Source: Thermoleophilia bacterium (GTDB taxonomy: Bacteria; Actinomycetota; Thermoleophilia; Miltoncostaeales; Miltoncostaeaceae). Taken from it: a stretch of 15,020 bases of DNA. A program made the translations under genes and the position numbers. Below, one piece after another: positions 14,508 through 15,020 of the stretch. Below the pieces are notes generated by a model. The model made no database searches. It saw nothing but the letters and a program-made list of their open reading frames with translations, and was not told the DNA's origin. Each line of letters starts with the position of its first letter. Within the stretch, counting starts at the first letter, position 1. The stretch lies in NCBI GenBank assembly GCA_029861485.1, contig JAOTZF010000011.1:1-15020 (forward strand), given 5' to 3'.

Positions 14508-14692
14508 GCGCACGCGAGGCGAACGCTCGCCGGGGGGTTGGCGTGCTCGCGCTGATCGCCGCCGTCGCGCTGGCGCTGATCGCGGGCATCGCGATCGGCT
14601 ACGTGGCGCGTGGGGAGCCCGAGGCCGGCGCTCCGGTCACCATCGAGGACGAGCTGCCCGCAGTCACGGTGACCGTGCCCGCTGACCCGTAG
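14504..14692 (+). CDS. Small single-pass membrane protein (62 aa)
   Basis: No family recognised. GTG 14504 overlaps the previous stop (GTGA). A basic cytoplasmic end (MSAREANARRG) leads into one transmembrane helix (about 12-34; VLALIAAVALALIAGIAIGY), then an acidic outside tail of about 28 residues ending VTVTVPADP. The positive-inside pattern predicts N-in, C-out. There is no lipobox or signal-peptidase site, so it is likely a membrane-anchored micro-protein. The coupled arrangement gives confidence that it is real despite its size. The next gene starts nine bases after its stop. Confidence 0.7.
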   Translation: MSAREANARRGVGVLALIAAVALALIAGIAIGYVARGEPEAGAPVTIEDELPAVTVTVPADP

Positions 14693-14701
14693 CGTTCCGG
14701 C

Positions 14702-15020
14702 GTGGACCCTCAACCAGCTGATCAGGATCCGACCCTCTACGTGGCCGAGCATGCGAGGGGCGCCCCTGAATTCGACGGCAGGCTGCGGGTCGTCTCATGG
14801 AACATCCGCTTCGGCGAGGAGATCGAGGCCGCCCTCGGGGTGCTGCACAGCTCGGACGCTGTGAAGGGGTCGGACCTGCTCCTGCTACAGGAGATGGACG
14901 AAGAGGGCGTCGACGCGATCGCGCGCTCTCTAGGGCACAACTACGTCTATGGCGCGGCGACCGTGCACTCGCGCACCGGCAAGAACTTCGGCAACGCCGT
15001 GCTCTCTCCATGGCCGTTGA
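14702..15020 (+). CDS. Endonuclease/exonuclease/phosphatase-fold protein, 5' part only
   Basis: The frame from GTG 14702 is open to the window end (106 codons). After a polar lead of 27 residues it reads LRVVSWNIRFGEEI (28-41) and DLLLLQEMDEEGVDAIAR (58-75), the first two motifs of the EEP (exonuclease III/DNase I/sphingomyelinase-like) fold: Asn34 and the metal ligand Glu64. It then has NYVYGAATVHSRTGKNFGNAVLS, typical of the family's third strand region. Substrate cannot be told: DNA, phosphoinositide-like lipids and other phosphodiesters are all cut by family members. No signal peptide is visible. It starts nine bases after the small membrane gene, so it is probably in the same operon. Confidence 0.85.
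   Translation, partial: MDPQPADQDPTLYVAEHARGAPEFDGRLRVVSWNIRFGEEIEAALGVLHSSDAVKGSDLLLLQEMDEEGVDAIARSLGHNYVYGAATVHSRTGKNFGNAVLSPWPL

Noticed and set aside
1..15020. CRISPR arrays, tRNA or rRNA genes, insertion sequences, prophage or toxin-antitoxin genes
   Set aside because: Looked for by eye on both strands; no regularly spaced repeats, no tRNA-like cloverleaf ends, no transposase, integrase or toxin motifs were seen.

Overview
The window is high-GC DNA from what is most likely an actinobacterium. Many genes start with GTG, third codon positions are strongly G/C, and the eno - ftsB/divIC - DUF501 cluster and the twin-tail type of hibernation factor are actinobacterial hallmarks. Overall style suggests Thermoleophilia (Solirubrobacterales-like); that class-level guess is inference, not something proved here.

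Layout. 1-620 (minus): a decayed glycerol kinase gene (glpK), broken by several frame changes and a stop. 759-7528 (plus): a housekeeping run of ribosomal protein L25 (rplY/ctc), peptidyl-tRNA hydrolase (pth), transcription-repair coupling factor (mfd), a SurA/PrsA-like parvulin lipoprotein and a MazG-type NTP pyrophosphohydrolase; pth/mfd overlap by 4 bp and the parvulin and mazG genes are 3 bp apart. 7529-10000: an accessory stretch with a sigma-factor region 4 remnant (minus), an intact membrane anti-sigma-like gene (plus), a convergent gene for a proline-rich DUF11 surface protein (minus), and a short broken frame. 10001-11829 (minus): a two-gene operon, long-form ribosome hibernation factor (hpf) followed by RNase Z (rnz), overlapping by ATGA. 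12060-15020 (plus): enolase, FtsB/DivIC, DUF501, a 103-aa unknown, a 62-aa single-pass membrane peptide and the start of an endonuclease/exonuclease/phosphatase-fold protein that runs off the window; several junctions here overlap by GTGA or more.

The functional core is translation and its quality control (L25, Pth, HPF, RNase Z), genome and nucleotide-pool maintenance (Mfd, MazG), export and envelope folding (parvulin, DUF11 protein), glycolysis and division (Eno, FtsB). I see no CRISPR array, transposase, tRNA, rRNA, phage or toxin-antitoxin module. I do not find a convincing new multi-gene system. The points most worth following up are the anti-sigma gene next to a broken sigma gene, the MazG protein with a shortened methylase-like N-terminus, the hpf-rnz coupling with a stress-type promoter candidate, and the coupled small genes after ftsB.
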